Positions 1-8,552 of a DNA stretch of 64,000 bases are shown in pieces. The translations under genes and the position numbers were made by a program. The notes under the pieces are model-generated. The model had not been told where the DNA came from. It was given only the letters and a program-made list of their open reading frames with translations, and did no database searches. This stretch comes from Pseudomonas sp. CCC3.1. Its GTDB lineage: Bacteria; Pseudomonadota; Gammaproteobacteria; Pseudomonadales; Pseudomonadaceae. Location: contig NZ_CP133778.1 in NCBI RefSeq assembly GCF_034347405.1, positions 2,294,001 to 2,358,000 of the forward strand, written 5' to 3'. Within the stretch, counting starts at the first letter, position 1, and the number at the start of each line of letters is the position of its first letter.

Positions 1-362
1 CTTGCGGTCGGTGGGCTGGGCGCGGGTTCTTTGAGGTCGTAGTTAACGGTGTCGTAGCTGAACGGGATGGGCGCGAAGAGCATCCAGCCGCCCTGGTCAG
101 CGATCAACTTGCGCACGTAGTCGCTGCTGTAATCGGGCTCGAAGGGCAGTTCGCCGCCGAAGTCGGTTTCGGTGTAATGGGCCACAATCGGAAAGTACCA
201 ATGGTCTTTGTAATGCACTGCCAGCGGCTTGTCGTTGGCGATCAGTTCGCCGCCCAGGCACACCACGAACAGGCCGACAAACAGCCACAGTGACCACCAG
301 CCACGGCGATTGGCCTTGAAGTGAGCGAGGCGGCGACGGCCCAGTGGAGAGAGGGTAAACAT
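1..362 (-). CDS. Yej/Npp-type ABC transporter permease, copy 1 (N-terminal part, cut by window edge)
   Basis: This is the inner-membrane permease of an oligopeptide (microcin C-like) importer, the partner of the permease just upstream. It starts with ATG at 362, and that base overlaps the TGA of the upstream permease. Only about 120 codons are in the window. They begin MFTLSPLGRRRLAHFKANRRG, followed by the first membrane segment (WWSLWLFVGLFVVCLGGEL) and the periplasmic loop with ITDQGGW-type and FAPIPFS motifs. The region is nearly identical to the first 120 residues of the complete paralogue at 15780-16802, so identity is secure by internal comparison. The C-terminal permease domain, and probably a matching ATPase gene, lie beyond the left edge. 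Confidence 0.9.
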   Translation of the reverse strand, partial: MFTLSPLGRRRLAHFKANRRGWWSLWLFVGLFVVCLGGELIANDKPLAVHYKDHWYFPIVAHYTETDFGGELPFEPDYSSDYVRKLIADQGGWMLFAPIPFSYDTVNYDLKEPAPSPPTA

Positions 363-1432
363 CAGGCAGTCCTCGCCGAGAAGTCGATACGGGGGTCGAG
401 CAGGGTGTAGCAAATGTCGCCGATCAACTTGATCAGCAGCCCGAACAGGGTGAACAGGAACAACGTGCCGAACACCACCGGGTAGTCGCGTGACACGGCC
501 GCTTCGTAGCTCATGCGGCCGATGCCGTCGAGGTTGAAGATGGTTTCGATCAACAAAGAACCGGCGAAAAATACTTCGATCAGCGCCTGGGGAATGCCAG
601 CCACCACCAGCAGCATGGCGTTGCGCAGCACATGCCCGTACAGCACTCGCTGTTCAGTCAGGCCCTTGGCCCGTGCGGTGACCACGTATTGGCGGCTGAT
701 CTCGTTGAGGAAACTGTTTTTGGTGAGGATGGTCAGCGTGGCGAAACCGCCGATTACCAGTGCGCTGACCGGCAATACCATGTGCCACAGGTAATCCGCG
801 ATTTTGCCGAAAAAGCTCAGGCTGTCGAAGTCATCCGACACCAGCCCCTGAATCGGAAACCAGCTCACATAACTGCCACCGGCGAACACCACGATCAGCA
901 AAATGGCGAACAGAAACGCGGGCATGGCATAGCCAATGATGATCGCGGTGCTGGTCCACATATCAAATGCGCTGCCGTTGTGAATCGCCTTGCGGATGCC
1001 CAGCGGGATCGAGATCAGGTAGGTGATGAGGGTGGCCCAGAACCCCAGCGAAATGGTCACCGGCAACTTTTGCAGGATCAGGTCTGTGACCGAGGATCCG
1101 CGAAAGAAACTGTTGCCGAAATCCAGTTGTGCGTAGTTCTTGAGCATCAGCCACAAGCGCTCATGCATGGGTTTGTCGAAACCGTAATGCTTGGTGATTT
1201 CTTCGATCAGCGCCGGGTCCAGGCCCCGGCTGCTGCGGCTGGCGCCTGCACTGTGGGCGGCCATTTCGCCGCCGCCACCACCGACTGAGGCGCCACTGAA
1301 CCCCTGCAAGCGGGCAATGGCTTGATCCACCGGGCCACCGGGGGCGGCCTGTACGATCAAAAAGTTGACCACCAGGATGCACAGCAGGGTGGGGATGATG
1401 AGTAATAAGCGACGACTGATGTAATGCAGCAT
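362..1432 (-). CDS. Yej/Npp-type ABC transporter permease YejB-like, copy 1
   Basis: Membrane permease of a peptide-type ABC importer (binding-protein-dependent transport family), 356 aa. The start MLHYISRRLLLIIPTLL is chosen because the paralogue at 16802-17872 begins the same way and has the same length; an in-frame extension to 1540 would overlap the binding-protein gene. The N-terminal segment (about 10-30) is the first membrane helix. A glycine-rich periplasmic stretch (GASVGGGGGEMAA, about 55-68) follows, then the permease domain with the EAA-like cytoplasmic loop (TARAKGLTEQRVLYGHVLRNA) near 250. The family includes E. coli YejB and Pseudomonas NppB, which move microcin C or peptidyl-nucleosides. 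It is one base downstream of the binding-protein gene and overlaps the next permease by one base, so it is cotranscribed. Confidence 0.93.
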   Translation of the reverse strand: MLHYISRRLLLIIPTLLCILVVNFLIVQAAPGGPVDQAIARLQGFSGASVGGGGGEMAAHSAGASRSSRGLDPALIEEITKHYGFDKPMHERLWLMLKNYAQLDFGNSFFRGSSVTDLILQKLPVTISLGFWATLITYLISIPLGIRKAIHNGSAFDMWTSTAIIIGYAMPAFLFAILLIVVFAGGSYVSWFPIQGLVSDDFDSLSFFGKIADYLWHMVLPVSALVIGGFATLTILTKNSFLNEISRQYVVTARAKGLTEQRVLYGHVLRNAMLLVVAGIPQALIEVFFAGSLLIETIFNLDGIGRMSYEAAVSRDYPVVFGTLFLFTLFGLLIKLIGDICYTLLDPRIDFSARTA

Positions 1433-1433
1433 C

Positions 1434-3308
1434 TCAATTCCCCTTCGACAATGCGCTGGCCTTGCCAACGGCGGCATTGGTTTGCGCGGTTTTGCTGACT
1501 TCCCACCAGGTGTCCAGGCCCTCGTCGTACTTGGGCTCAAGTGCCGGGCGGCCGAAACGGTTCTGGTACACGGTGGGAGTCCCTACCGAGTAGTAGTTGG
1601 GGATCATGTAGTAACCCCACTGCAACACCCGGTCGAGGGCGCGGGCGTAGTGCACCATTTCTTCGCGGCTGTTGGCCTGCACCAGCCCGTCGAGCAAGGT
1701 GTCGACCGCCGGATCACGCAGTACAAAAGCGTTGGAGGCACCGGGCTGGGTGGCGCTGCGCGAGCCGTACATGTCGTACATTTCACGGCCCGGCGAGACG
1801 ATGGGCTGGCCGCTGCGCGGAAAGCCGACCACGATCATGTCGTAGTCGCGGGCGTTGAGGCGGTTGATGTACTGCGCGGAGTCGATCTTGCGGATGTCCA
1901 TGTTGATACCGATCTGCGCCAGGGTGCGCTTGTAGGGCAGGATCATCCGGTCAAAGCCGCCTTGGCCATCCAGAAAGGTAAAGCTCAGTTGCTGGCCCTG
2001 GGCATTCACCAGTTTGTTGTCTTTTGGGTTCCAGCCTGCCTCTTTGAGCAGCGCCAGCGCTTGCAGTTGTTTGTCGCGGATATAGCCGCTGCCATCGGTT
2101 TTCGGTGCCTGATACACCTGGGTGAACACTTCATCGGGGATCTTGCCGCGCAAGGGTTCGAGAATTTCCAGTTCACGGGCGTCGGGCAGGTCAGTGGCGG
2201 CCATTTCACTTTTCGGGAAGTAGCTCTGCTGGCGCACATAGAAATTGCGCATCATCTGCTTGTTGGTCCACTCAAAATCCCACAGCAGGCTCAACGCCTG
2301 GCGCACGCGGCGATCCTGAAAGAACGGGTTCTGCAAGTTGAAGGCAAAGCCCTGGGCCGCGCCGGGTTTGTCCTTGGCAAAGACCCCGCGTTGCAGGCGC
2401 CCGTCGGTCAAGACCGGGCTGTCATAGCCGATGCTGAAACCGGTGGCCGAGAACTCGCGGTTGTAGTCAAAGGCACCGGCTTTGAGCAGTTGGCGGGCGA
2501 TGTCGGTGTCACTGTAGAAATTCACGGTCATGCGGTCGAAGTTGTACAAGCCTTTGCTGACGGGCAAGTCTTTGGCCCACCAGTTCTTGTTGCGCTCAAA
2601 GGTGATGCTGCGACCGGGGTCAACCTGCGACACCGAATACGGGCCGCTGCTCAGGGGCGCTTCAAAGCCGCCGCCAGTGGTGAAGTCGCGGGTTTTCCAC
2701 CAATGCTCGGGCATGATCCGCATGCTGGCCAAGTCCAGCGCCAGGGTGCGGTTCTGGTTGTTCTTGAAGTCGAAGCGGACCTGCAACGGGCCTTCGACGA
2801 CCATGTCCTTGACCTCGCCATAGAGCAAGCGAAAGCTCAGGCTGCCTTTGGTCATCAGGGTGTTGTAGGTGAATGCCACGTCTTGCGCGGTGATCGGGGT
2901 GTCGTCAGCGAAACGGGCTTTGGGGTTCAGGTAAAAACGCACCCACAGGCCGTCAGGGTCGCGTTCCATCTTTTGTGCGATCAGTCCGTAGACCGTGTAG
3001 GGCTCGTCCAGTGAGCGAAACGCCAGGGGCGAATACAGCCATTGATCGGCCTGTATCACGCCGGTGCCCTGGTCGATATAGGGGACGATGTAGTTGAACT
3101 GGCCAATTTCCATCGACGCCCGACTGAGCGAACCGCCTTTGGGGGCGTTGGGGTTCACAAAGTCGAAGTGCTGAAAATTGTCCGGGTATTTGGCCGCCTC
3201 GCCATAGACCGTCATGGCCTGGCTGGGCGCGGCGCTGACGCTGATGCACACGCAAGACAGCACGGGAATCAGCAGAGAGCGAAGCAGGGGCAGGAATAGT
3301 GAAGACAT
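1434..3308 (-). CDS. Extracellular solute-binding protein of the Yej/Npp peptide importer, copy 1
   Basis: Periplasmic binding protein, family 5 (peptide/nickel type), 624 aa, expected to capture the ligand delivered by the TonB receptor upstream. The start MSSLFLPLL is preceded by AAGGAA at good spacing and gives a typical Sec signal peptide (hydrophobic core about 9-22, cleavage near VSA-AP at 26). Motifs include MTVYGEAAKYPDNFQHFDFVNP near the N terminus, as in YejA. The sequence is closely similar over its whole length to the paralogue at 17874-19727; differences concentrate in surface positions, so the two could differ in ligand range. YejA/NppA family members bind microcin C-type formyl-peptides and di/oligopeptides; the ligand here is not known. 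Confidence 0.93.
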   Translation of the reverse strand: MSSLFLPLLRSLLIPVLSCVCISVSAAPSQAMTVYGEAAKYPDNFQHFDFVNPNAPKGGSLSRASMEIGQFNYIVPYIDQGTGVIQADQWLYSPLAFRSLDEPYTVYGLIAQKMERDPDGLWVRFYLNPKARFADDTPITAQDVAFTYNTLMTKGSLSFRLLYGEVKDMVVEGPLQVRFDFKNNQNRTLALDLASMRIMPEHWWKTRDFTTGGGFEAPLSSGPYSVSQVDPGRSITFERNKNWWAKDLPVSKGLYNFDRMTVNFYSDTDIARQLLKAGAFDYNREFSATGFSIGYDSPVLTDGRLQRGVFAKDKPGAAQGFAFNLQNPFFQDRRVRQALSLLWDFEWTNKQMMRNFYVRQQSYFPKSEMAATDLPDARELEILEPLRGKIPDEVFTQVYQAPKTDGSGYIRDKQLQALALLKEAGWNPKDNKLVNAQGQQLSFTFLDGQGGFDRMILPYKRTLAQIGINMDIRKIDSAQYINRLNARDYDMIVVGFPRSGQPIVSPGREMYDMYGSRSATQPGASNAFVLRDPAVDTLLDGLVQANSREEMVHYARALDRVLQWGYYMIPNYYSVGTPTVYQNRFGRPALEPKYDEGLDTWWEVSKTAQTNAAVGKASALSKGN

Positions 3309-3409
3309 GATGGGAGTTCCTTGTACCGCGTGTTGAACCATCGACTGCGTTGAAAAACCCCCACTTCCTTGCGCGTTAAAAGGTCGTGGGGTCGCGATTT
3401 CGCAGTTAA

Positions 3410-3440
3410 GCCGACGCGGGCTGGAGTAGGCCCGCGCCGC
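3410..3440. repeat. GC-rich intercistronic hairpin after receptor 1
   Basis: The stem GCGGGC / GCCCGC closes an eight-base loop just after the stop of the receptor gene. There is no T run, so it looks like an mRNA-stabilising or REP-like hairpin between receptor and binding-protein genes rather than a terminator. Confidence 0.45.
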
Positions 3441-3447
3441 AGATCAC

Positions 3448-6174
3448 TCAGAAGTGGTAAGTCGCACGGGCGAAGAAAGTACGGCCCATTGGGTCGGCGT
3501 AACGAGGGTCATACCCGCTCTGGAAGTTGTAGGCCTGGTTCGAGAACGGTGGGTTGCGGTCGAACATGTTTTTGATGCCCACGTCCAGGTCCACGGTTTT
3601 GTCGAAGGTGTAGCCCCCAGAGATGTCCCACAGGGTGTACGAGGCTACGCGTGAATGAGTGTCCGGATCGGCGTCGTCATAGCCGCTGGTGAAGCGGTTG
3701 ACCAAGGCCGCACGGTAGGCGCCCAGGTTCCAGGTGCCGCTCAGTACGTGCTTCCAGCGCGAGATCATGCCGTCGTCTTCAAACTGCCCAACCTTGTCGG
3801 TGTAGCTGCCGCCAATGGTGGTCTGGTAGTCATAACGCGAAACGTACGTCCCTTGCAGACCCAGGCCGAACTGGCCATACGGGGTGTTCGGGAATTTGTA
3901 GTCGAGCGATACGTCGACACCGCTGGTTTTGACTGTACCCAGGTTGGCGAGGCCGGTTTGTACGTAGTTGAGGGTGCCGTCGGAGTTGCGAATGAAGCGA
4001 TCGGCATACGCGTTCGGATCATCAAACACTGTGGATTCCGGGAACTCGGCGATCTGGTTGGCGATGTGAATCCACCAGAAGTCCAGCCCCATCGACAGGT
4101 TGCGAACTGGCTGATAAACGAAGCCCAGTGTCACGTTGCGCGCGGTTTCTGGCGACAGGGTGGTGTTGCCGCCTGTGCGGTTATGGAACTGCTGGCCGCA
4201 GTCACGCCCGGCATTGCCGCCCGGTTGCACGACACCACCCGTACACAGTTTGGGATCGTTGTAGTAACCCTGGGTGAAGGTGGTGTATTGCGGGTTGTAC
4301 AGCTCATACAGCGAGGGGGCACGGAAGCCTTCGCTGTACGCACCGCGAACCACCAACTCTTTGATTGGCTGGTAGCGGAACGAGTATTTCGGGTTGGTGG
4401 TGCTGCCAAAGTCGCTGTATTTGTCGTGACGCACAGCGGCCGACAGTTCGAGGCTGTCCAGTACGGGCACGTTCAGTTCGGTGTACACCGCCTTGACGGT
4501 GCGATCACCTGACACGCTGCCATCGGGGTCGACGCCCAGGCTGGAAATGTCCGCTGCGTATTGCTCATAGCTCTGATGGAATTTTTCCTGACGGAACTCG
4601 CCACCAATGGCCAGACCGGCAGAACCTGCACCAAACCAGTCGCCAATTTCGCGGCTCATGCGGCCATCAAGACCGGTCACTCGACCGACCGAAGAGGAAT
4701 ACTGGCCGTGGTACTGGTTGGCGTCGATCAGCGCTTGCCCAGCTGCTGTTTGCGGGCCAAACGGGTTGATGATGCCATCAGCGATGCCATCAATCATGGC
4801 CGCGTCGCTGACATAACCGCCCGTCACGCTGGAAATCACTTTGTTCTGGTTGTACGAGGCACCGACGTTGTAGTCCCAGCCCTTGGCCACACCGTCAAAG
4901 CTCAGCACCAGGCGTTGGCTGGTGTTCTGGTCTTTGGAGGCCCGTGCACCCGCTGCCGTTTCACGCCAGTTGAAGTCGATAGGCTGGGTGGGATCGAAGT
5001 TGGGGTTGCTGGACGCAGGCGTAATACCTTTGCCCGGGAAGAACGGCGACGACGGGTCCATGCTCAGGCCTGTCAGTGGCGCTGGGCCGACTTGGGTCGC
5101 GTTGTTGTTGCGGGCGAAGAAGTACTCAAGGTTGACGTTGTCGTCGTCAGTGATCTTGCCGGTGGCTTTGCCGAAGAATGAGGTTTTTTCGGTGGCAGGC
5201 AGCAAGTCGATGTAATTGCGCGTGTCGAAGCGGCAAACGCCTTGGCGCGCCACCAGGTCGGGGCCGTTGCAGTTGCCGGGTGACAGCGGGTTGGTGCTCA
5301 CGCCGCCCTGGCTGTAGTTGCCGGGGTACGAGGTGCCGGAGGTCTGATCCAGGCCACGGCCCGGTGCGTAGGTGGTGGCGAAGGTGCGGTCGTTGGCTCG
5401 CAGTGCGCCTTGTTTGTTGTAACCGACCACGCCCATGACGTTAAACCGGTCTTTGTCCAGATCGCCATAGCCCCAACTGGCGCTCAGGTCCTTGCTTTCA
5501 CCACCACCTGTGGCATCAGCGCCTTCGCCGCCCACCGACAGTGTGCCGTCCGTCATGGATTTTTTAGTGATGAAGTTGATCACCCCGCCAATCGCGTCAG
5601 TGCCGTACAAAGCCGATGCGCCGTCGCGCAACACTTCTACCCGGTCGATGGCTGCAAAAGGGATGGTGTTCAGGTCGACAGCCGAACCGTCGATGGCGTT
5701 GTTACCCAAACGGCGGCCGTTGAGCAGCACCAGGGTTTTGTTGGCGCCAATACCGCGCATGTCGGCAAAGCTGGAACCGCCTGTGGCCGCACCCACCGAA
5801 CTGGCCGGGTTGCGCAGCGACTGGTTGCCCGTGACCCGCTGCATGATTTCAGCAGTGGTGGTGACACCTTCATTGCGCAGTTGTTCGGCGCGCAGAATCG
5901 TAATGGGCACCGCGGTTTCTGCGTCTACCCGGCGAATCGCCGAGCCCGTCACTTCTACACGTTGCAACTGCGTCGTCGCGGGGGCGGCGGCTGCATGGGC
6001 GCTGACAGCCGCAGCGCTGACCGCATTGGCCGAGTCATCGGGTGCACTGGCTTCTGCTGCTTGCAACTGGCCTGCGCTCATCCCCAGAGCAACCAGATAC
6101 AGCGGCACAAAACGGTGGCGCTGCAAGCTTGCAACGAGCGGTTTGAGGGTGAAACCTGAACTCTTCATCTGCAT
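3448..6174 (-). CDS. TonB-dependent outer-membrane receptor, copy 1
   Basis: Outer-membrane receptor that takes up a scarce substrate using energy from TonB-ExbB-ExbD, 908 aa. The start MQMKSSGFTLKP is chosen by alignment with copy 2 and a GGA ribosome binding site; the longer frame to 6273 would run through the conserved leader. A signal peptide spans about 1-40 (ends LQAAE). A TonB-box-like segment LQRVEVTG is near 70-77. The plug domain (about 85-230) has DMRGIGANKTLVLLNGRRLG and VEVLRDGASALYGTDAIGGVINF. The 22-stranded barrel ends in the typical C-terminal aromatic (ATYHF). It sits between exbD and the binding-protein gene, so outer and inner membrane steps are encoded together. The sub-family resembles receptors for peptide-type ligands such as SppR, but substrate is not shown by sequence. 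Confidence 0.93.
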   Translation of the reverse strand: MQMKSSGFTLKPLVASLQRHRFVPLYLVALGMSAGQLQAAEASAPDDSANAVSAAAVSAHAAAAPATTQLQRVEVTGSAIRRVDAETAVPITILRAEQLRNEGVTTTAEIMQRVTGNQSLRNPASSVGAATGGSSFADMRGIGANKTLVLLNGRRLGNNAIDGSAVDLNTIPFAAIDRVEVLRDGASALYGTDAIGGVINFITKKSMTDGTLSVGGEGADATGGGESKDLSASWGYGDLDKDRFNVMGVVGYNKQGALRANDRTFATTYAPGRGLDQTSGTSYPGNYSQGGVSTNPLSPGNCNGPDLVARQGVCRFDTRNYIDLLPATEKTSFFGKATGKITDDDNVNLEYFFARNNNATQVGPAPLTGLSMDPSSPFFPGKGITPASSNPNFDPTQPIDFNWRETAAGARASKDQNTSQRLVLSFDGVAKGWDYNVGASYNQNKVISSVTGGYVSDAAMIDGIADGIINPFGPQTAAGQALIDANQYHGQYSSSVGRVTGLDGRMSREIGDWFGAGSAGLAIGGEFRQEKFHQSYEQYAADISSLGVDPDGSVSGDRTVKAVYTELNVPVLDSLELSAAVRHDKYSDFGSTTNPKYSFRYQPIKELVVRGAYSEGFRAPSLYELYNPQYTTFTQGYYNDPKLCTGGVVQPGGNAGRDCGQQFHNRTGGNTTLSPETARNVTLGFVYQPVRNLSMGLDFWWIHIANQIAEFPESTVFDDPNAYADRFIRNSDGTLNYVQTGLANLGTVKTSGVDVSLDYKFPNTPYGQFGLGLQGTYVSRYDYQTTIGGSYTDKVGQFEDDGMISRWKHVLSGTWNLGAYRAALVNRFTSGYDDADPDTHSRVASYTLWDISGGYTFDKTVDLDVGIKNMFDRNPPFSNQAYNFQSGYDPRYADPMGRTFFARATYHF

Positions 6175-6191
6175 GGTTAATTCCGACTTTT

Positions 6192-6227
6192 TCAGACGTT
6201 TATTGGAATGGCCTTGTGAGCCCTCAT
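6192..6227 (-). CDS. Conserved 11-codon leader mini-ORF ahead of receptor 1
   Basis: Reads MRAHKAIPINV-stop and ends 17 bases before the receptor ATG, so ribosomes finishing it would reach the receptor start region. The copy-2 leader has the matching MRAHKAIPTNI at 22681-22716, in the same position. The Shine-Dalgarno-like GGAG is only two bases from the ATG, so translation is not assured. It could be a coupling leader peptide or just part of a conserved untranslated leader. Confidence 0.4.
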   Translation of the reverse strand: MRAHKAIPINV

Positions 6228-6288
6228 GACTCCAGTTGGGTTGTGTCGACCCGTGGCAAAACACTTTTTTCAAGCAAGCCGCTCCCCT

Positions 6289-6311
6289 GCGCGAACAAAC
6301 AGCGTTCGCGC
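6289..6311 (-). ncRNA. Conserved leader hairpin upstream of receptor 1
   Basis: Eight perfect base pairs GCGCGAAC / GTTCGCGC around a seven-base loop. The matching hairpin of copy 2 (22779-22802) is GCGCGGAC / GTCCGCGC: both members of one pair have changed together, which supports a selected RNA structure. The sequence downstream (AGCGGCTTGCTTGAA) is also shared between the two leaders. Confidence 0.6.
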
Positions 6312-6345
6312 GCGGCGTTGGGTTACAGCGGGAAACAGCTAAGCG

Positions 6346-6747
6346 TTACCTCGCGGTCATTACCGAAATCTTGGTAATGCCGGAGCGCTCGATCGAGGCC
6401 ATGGCCTTGGCTACCTGGCCGTAATTGACACCCTCGTCAGCCTGTAACTGGACCCGCACTTCCGGGTCCTGGGCCTTGACGTCCTGCAGGCTTTTTTCCA
6501 GCAGTTCAGGGGCCACTTCGTTTTTGGCCAGGAAGAATTTGCCGTCCTGATCGACGCTGACCACCACCGGGTCTTTCTTTTTCTCGGTGGCCACGGCGTC
6601 GGTCTTGGGCAGGTTGATTTTGATGGCGTTGGTCATCATCGGCGTGGTCACGATGAACACCACCAGCAGTACCAGCATCACGTCCACCAGCGGGGTGACG
6701 TTCATTTCGCTGAGCACTTCATCGCTGTCTTGCGTTGAGAAAGACAT
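6346..6747 (-). CDS. exbD: ExbD biopolymer transport protein
   Basis: Inner-membrane component of the TonB energy-coupling complex, 133 aa, the usual length. A short cytoplasmic N terminus (MSFSTQDSDEVLSEMNVTPLVDVMLVLLVVFIV) leads into the single membrane helix, which carries the essential aspartate in PLVDVMLVLL near residue 22. The periplasmic domain contains VVVSVDQDGKFFLAKNEV and ends near TKISVMTAR. The start overlaps the exbB stop by one base. Presence of a private tonB-exbB-exbD set beside a receptor suggests that this system powers these receptors specifically, in addition to any general TonB system elsewhere in the genome. Confidence 0.95.
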   Translation of the reverse strand: MSFSTQDSDEVLSEMNVTPLVDVMLVLLVVFIVTTPMMTNAIKINLPKTDAVATEKKKDPVVVSVDQDGKFFLAKNEVAPELLEKSLQDVKAQDPEVRVQLQADEGVNYGQVAKAMASIERSGITKISVMTAR

Positions 6748-7451
6748 CAGCTTGCCTCCCGCACGGCGGTGCGTTTGGTGGCAATGGCCTGGCGGTCGAT
6801 GGCGAAGGCGCTGCGCTGGGCGAGGGCGTCGAAGTCATGGGCAAAGTCGTCCATGTTGGCCGAGGCCAGTTTGAGGCGACGCAGGAAGAAGTTGTAAATC
6901 AACACCGCAGGCACCGCGACCGCGATGCCGACACCGGTGGCGATCAGGGCGTGGCCGATAGGGCCGGCAACCGTTTCCAGGCTGGCGGAGCCGCTGGCGC
7001 CGATGCTTTGCAAGGCTTCCATGATGCCCCAGACCGTACCGAACAGACCGATGAAGGGCGCGGTGCTGCCGATACTGGCGAGAATCGCCTGGCCGCTTTC
7101 AAGGGCGCGGCGCTCTTTCTGGATCTGCTGACGCAGGTTGCGTTCCAGGCGGTCGGAGCGGTTGATGGTATTGGCCAATTGTTGCGTGGTGCGTGGCGTG
7201 TCATCGACGATCATGGCTTCAAAACCACTGTTGGCGATGCGGGCCAGGGAGCCTGGGTACTGGCTGGCGTGTTCGGCTGCGGTCAGCAAGTCGGGAGCGG
7301 CCCAGAAGGCTTTGGTGAATTGGTTGTTCTGGGATTTCTGACGCAGGTATTGCGATGACTTGATGAGCAACAAGGCCCAACTCATCACCGAAAAAAGCAC
7401 CAATGCCCAAAGTACCCCCGGGACAATCATGGAAGACAGAGACTCGTTCAT
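6747..7451 (-). CDS. exbB: ExbB/TolQ-family proton channel
   Basis: Proton-channel subunit of the TonB complex, 234 aa. The start MNESLSSMIVPG is supported by GAGGT eight bases upstream; the in-frame start 15 bases further up lacks support. Three membrane segments are visible: about 7-30 (VLWALVLFSVMSWALLL), about 125-150 (ASIGSTAPFIGLFGTVWGIMEAL) and about 165-190 (ALIATGVGIAVAVPAVLIYNFF). The GTVWGIM and ATGVGIAVAVPAVLIYN motifs are the signature of the ExbB/TolQ/MotA family. It is 64 bases downstream of tonB and overlaps exbD. Confidence 0.95.
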   Translation of the reverse strand: MNESLSSMIVPGVLWALVLFSVMSWALLLIKSSQYLRQKSQNNQFTKAFWAAPDLLTAAEHASQYPGSLARIANSGFEAMIVDDTPRTTQQLANTINRSDRLERNLRQQIQKERRALESGQAILASIGSTAPFIGLFGTVWGIMEALQSIGASGSASLETVAGPIGHALIATGVGIAVAVPAVLIYNFFLRRLKLASANMDDFAHDFDALAQRSAFAIDRQAIATKRTAVREAS

Positions 7452-7515
7452 GGCTATACCTCGCACTGCGGTTAAATAACGCGGCTAATTAAGTAAGTGT
7501 CGGTACCCGATGGGG

Positions 7516-8331
7516 TTATTCCGGCAATTTGAAAGCAATGGTTTGGGTGGCGAACCCTTCTATCGGTGTGTCCCCGCGTTTGGCCGGGACAAACTTCCAG
7601 TTGCGTACAGCGGCGACGGCGGCGTCATCCAGCGCTTGCTTGCCACTGGACTTGATGACCTCCACTGAACCGGCACGGCCGTTGGGCAGCACCTTGATTT
7701 TCAACCCCACCGAACCTTCCCAATTGCGGCGCAATGCCAGGGCCGGGTATTCCGGTGGCGGGTTGCCAAGGCTGGCCAATCCGGACACCGCAGCCGTTTC
7801 CTTGACCGGTCCAGGCGCTGCTGCCGGGGCTGCGGGCGCAGTTGGCGCGGTGGGTGCTGCTGGCGCCGCAGGTGCCGGTGGTGCGGGTTTGGGCGGTTGC
7901 GGTTTCTGCACCGGCTTGGGCTTGACCACAGGCTTGGGTTTTTCGATGGGCTTGGGTTTCTCCACAGGTTTAGGGGGTGGCTCCTTGACCGCATCTTCAT
8001 CTTCTTGCGGTGCTTCGGGTTCTGGCGGCGGTGGTGGTGGTGGTGGCGGCTCCTCGACAGGCGGTGCCGGTGGCGCCGGGCTGGTGAGCTCGACGGTCAT
8101 TTCCGGAATTTCCGGCGGGGTAATCACCGGGGCGGGTCTGGACTGCTGGAAAAACCACCAGGCGCTGCCATGCAGCACGGCAACCACGCCGATCAGCAAC
8201 AGGATGTGCGGCTTGCTCAGCCCGCCCGGCTGCGAGGTGTTGGGAACATGTGGAATATGAGTCCACTGCTGCACACGCTCAGCGCCGAGTAGAGGGGCAG
8301 GCCGCTCTTTATGTTTTACCTCGTCACTCAT
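7516..8331 (-). CDS. tonB: TonB energy-transducing protein
   Basis: Periplasm-spanning TonB, 271 aa. A cytoplasmic N terminus of about 40 residues (longer than in E. coli) precedes the signal-anchor helix (about 42-61, PHILLLIGVVAVLHGSAWWFF), then a long Pro-rich spacer (65-175: a run of nine prolines, repeats of KPKPVxKPKP, then Ala-Pro repeats). The C-terminal TonB domain (about 195-271) has NPPPEYPALALRRNWEGSVGL and VRNWKFVPAKRG. GAGG lies about eight bases before the ATG. It is the first large gene after the sigma-54-like promoter at 8553-8571, behind a leader of about 214 nt with a micro-ORF and hairpins. Confidence 0.95.
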   Translation of the reverse strand: MSDEVKHKERPAPLLGAERVQQWTHIPHVPNTSQPGGLSKPHILLLIGVVAVLHGSAWWFFQQSRPAPVITPPEIPEMTVELTSPAPPAPPVEEPPPPPPPPPEPEAPQEDEDAVKEPPPKPVEKPKPIEKPKPVVKPKPVQKPQPPKPAPPAPAAPAAPTAPTAPAAPAAAPGPVKETAAVSGLASLGNPPPEYPALALRRNWEGSVGLKIKVLPNGRAGSVEVIKSSGKQALDDAAVAAVRNWKFVPAKRGDTPIEGFATQTIAFKLPE

Positions 8332-8352
8332 TAAGAGTCCCTCGACAAAATG

Positions 8353-8379
8353 AAGGGCAATAAGGCTCCGTTCGCCCTT
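8353..8379 (-). terminator. Hairpin in the tonB leader, possible attenuator
   Basis: Arms AAGGGC / GCCCTT enclose 15 bases and are followed on the minus strand by CATTTTG, just before the tonB ribosome binding site. The T run is weak, so it is a possible attenuator or a structure that hides the tonB start rather than a firm terminator. Confidence 0.35.
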
Positions 8380-8431
8380 GCGTGCAGGGACGAGAACTAT
8401 GTGTTCAACGGTTATTTCAATGGCGTTCGCT

Positions 8432-8449
8432 CACGTGAGTGGTCACGTG
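8432..8449. repeat. Short hairpin after the leader micro-ORF
   Basis: CACGTGA-GTGG-TCACGTG gives a seven-pair stem with a four-base loop. It follows the 8-codon ORF by about ten bases in the tonB leader. Confidence 0.4.
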
Positions 8450-8458
8450 TAAACGGGT

Positions 8459-8485
8459 TTAGCCACTGCGGGGGGAAGTTGTCAT
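8459..8485 (-). CDS. Eight-residue leader micro-ORF before tonB
   Basis: ATG...TAA encoding MTTSPRSG, with a perfect AGGAG six bases upstream. It begins about 60 bases after the predicted transcription start from the sigma-54-like promoter and is followed by two hairpins before tonB. The strong ribosome binding site makes translation likely. It may be a regulatory upstream ORF; a directly useful peptide product cannot be excluded, as peptide antibiotics taken up by Yej systems can be this short. Confidence 0.4.
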   Translation of the reverse strand: MTTSPRSG

Positions 8486-8552
8486 GTGAGCTCCTGCTAG
8501 TTAAGTCAACGGATCGATTCTTGGAGTTTTGTAAGATTTCGTTAAGTTATGT

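Noticed and set aside
1482..3014. 510-codon open frame on the plus strand
   Set aside because: Lies antisense to the solute-binding protein gene; the composition is that of a GC-rich shadow frame and a similar but interrupted frame exists opposite the paralogue.
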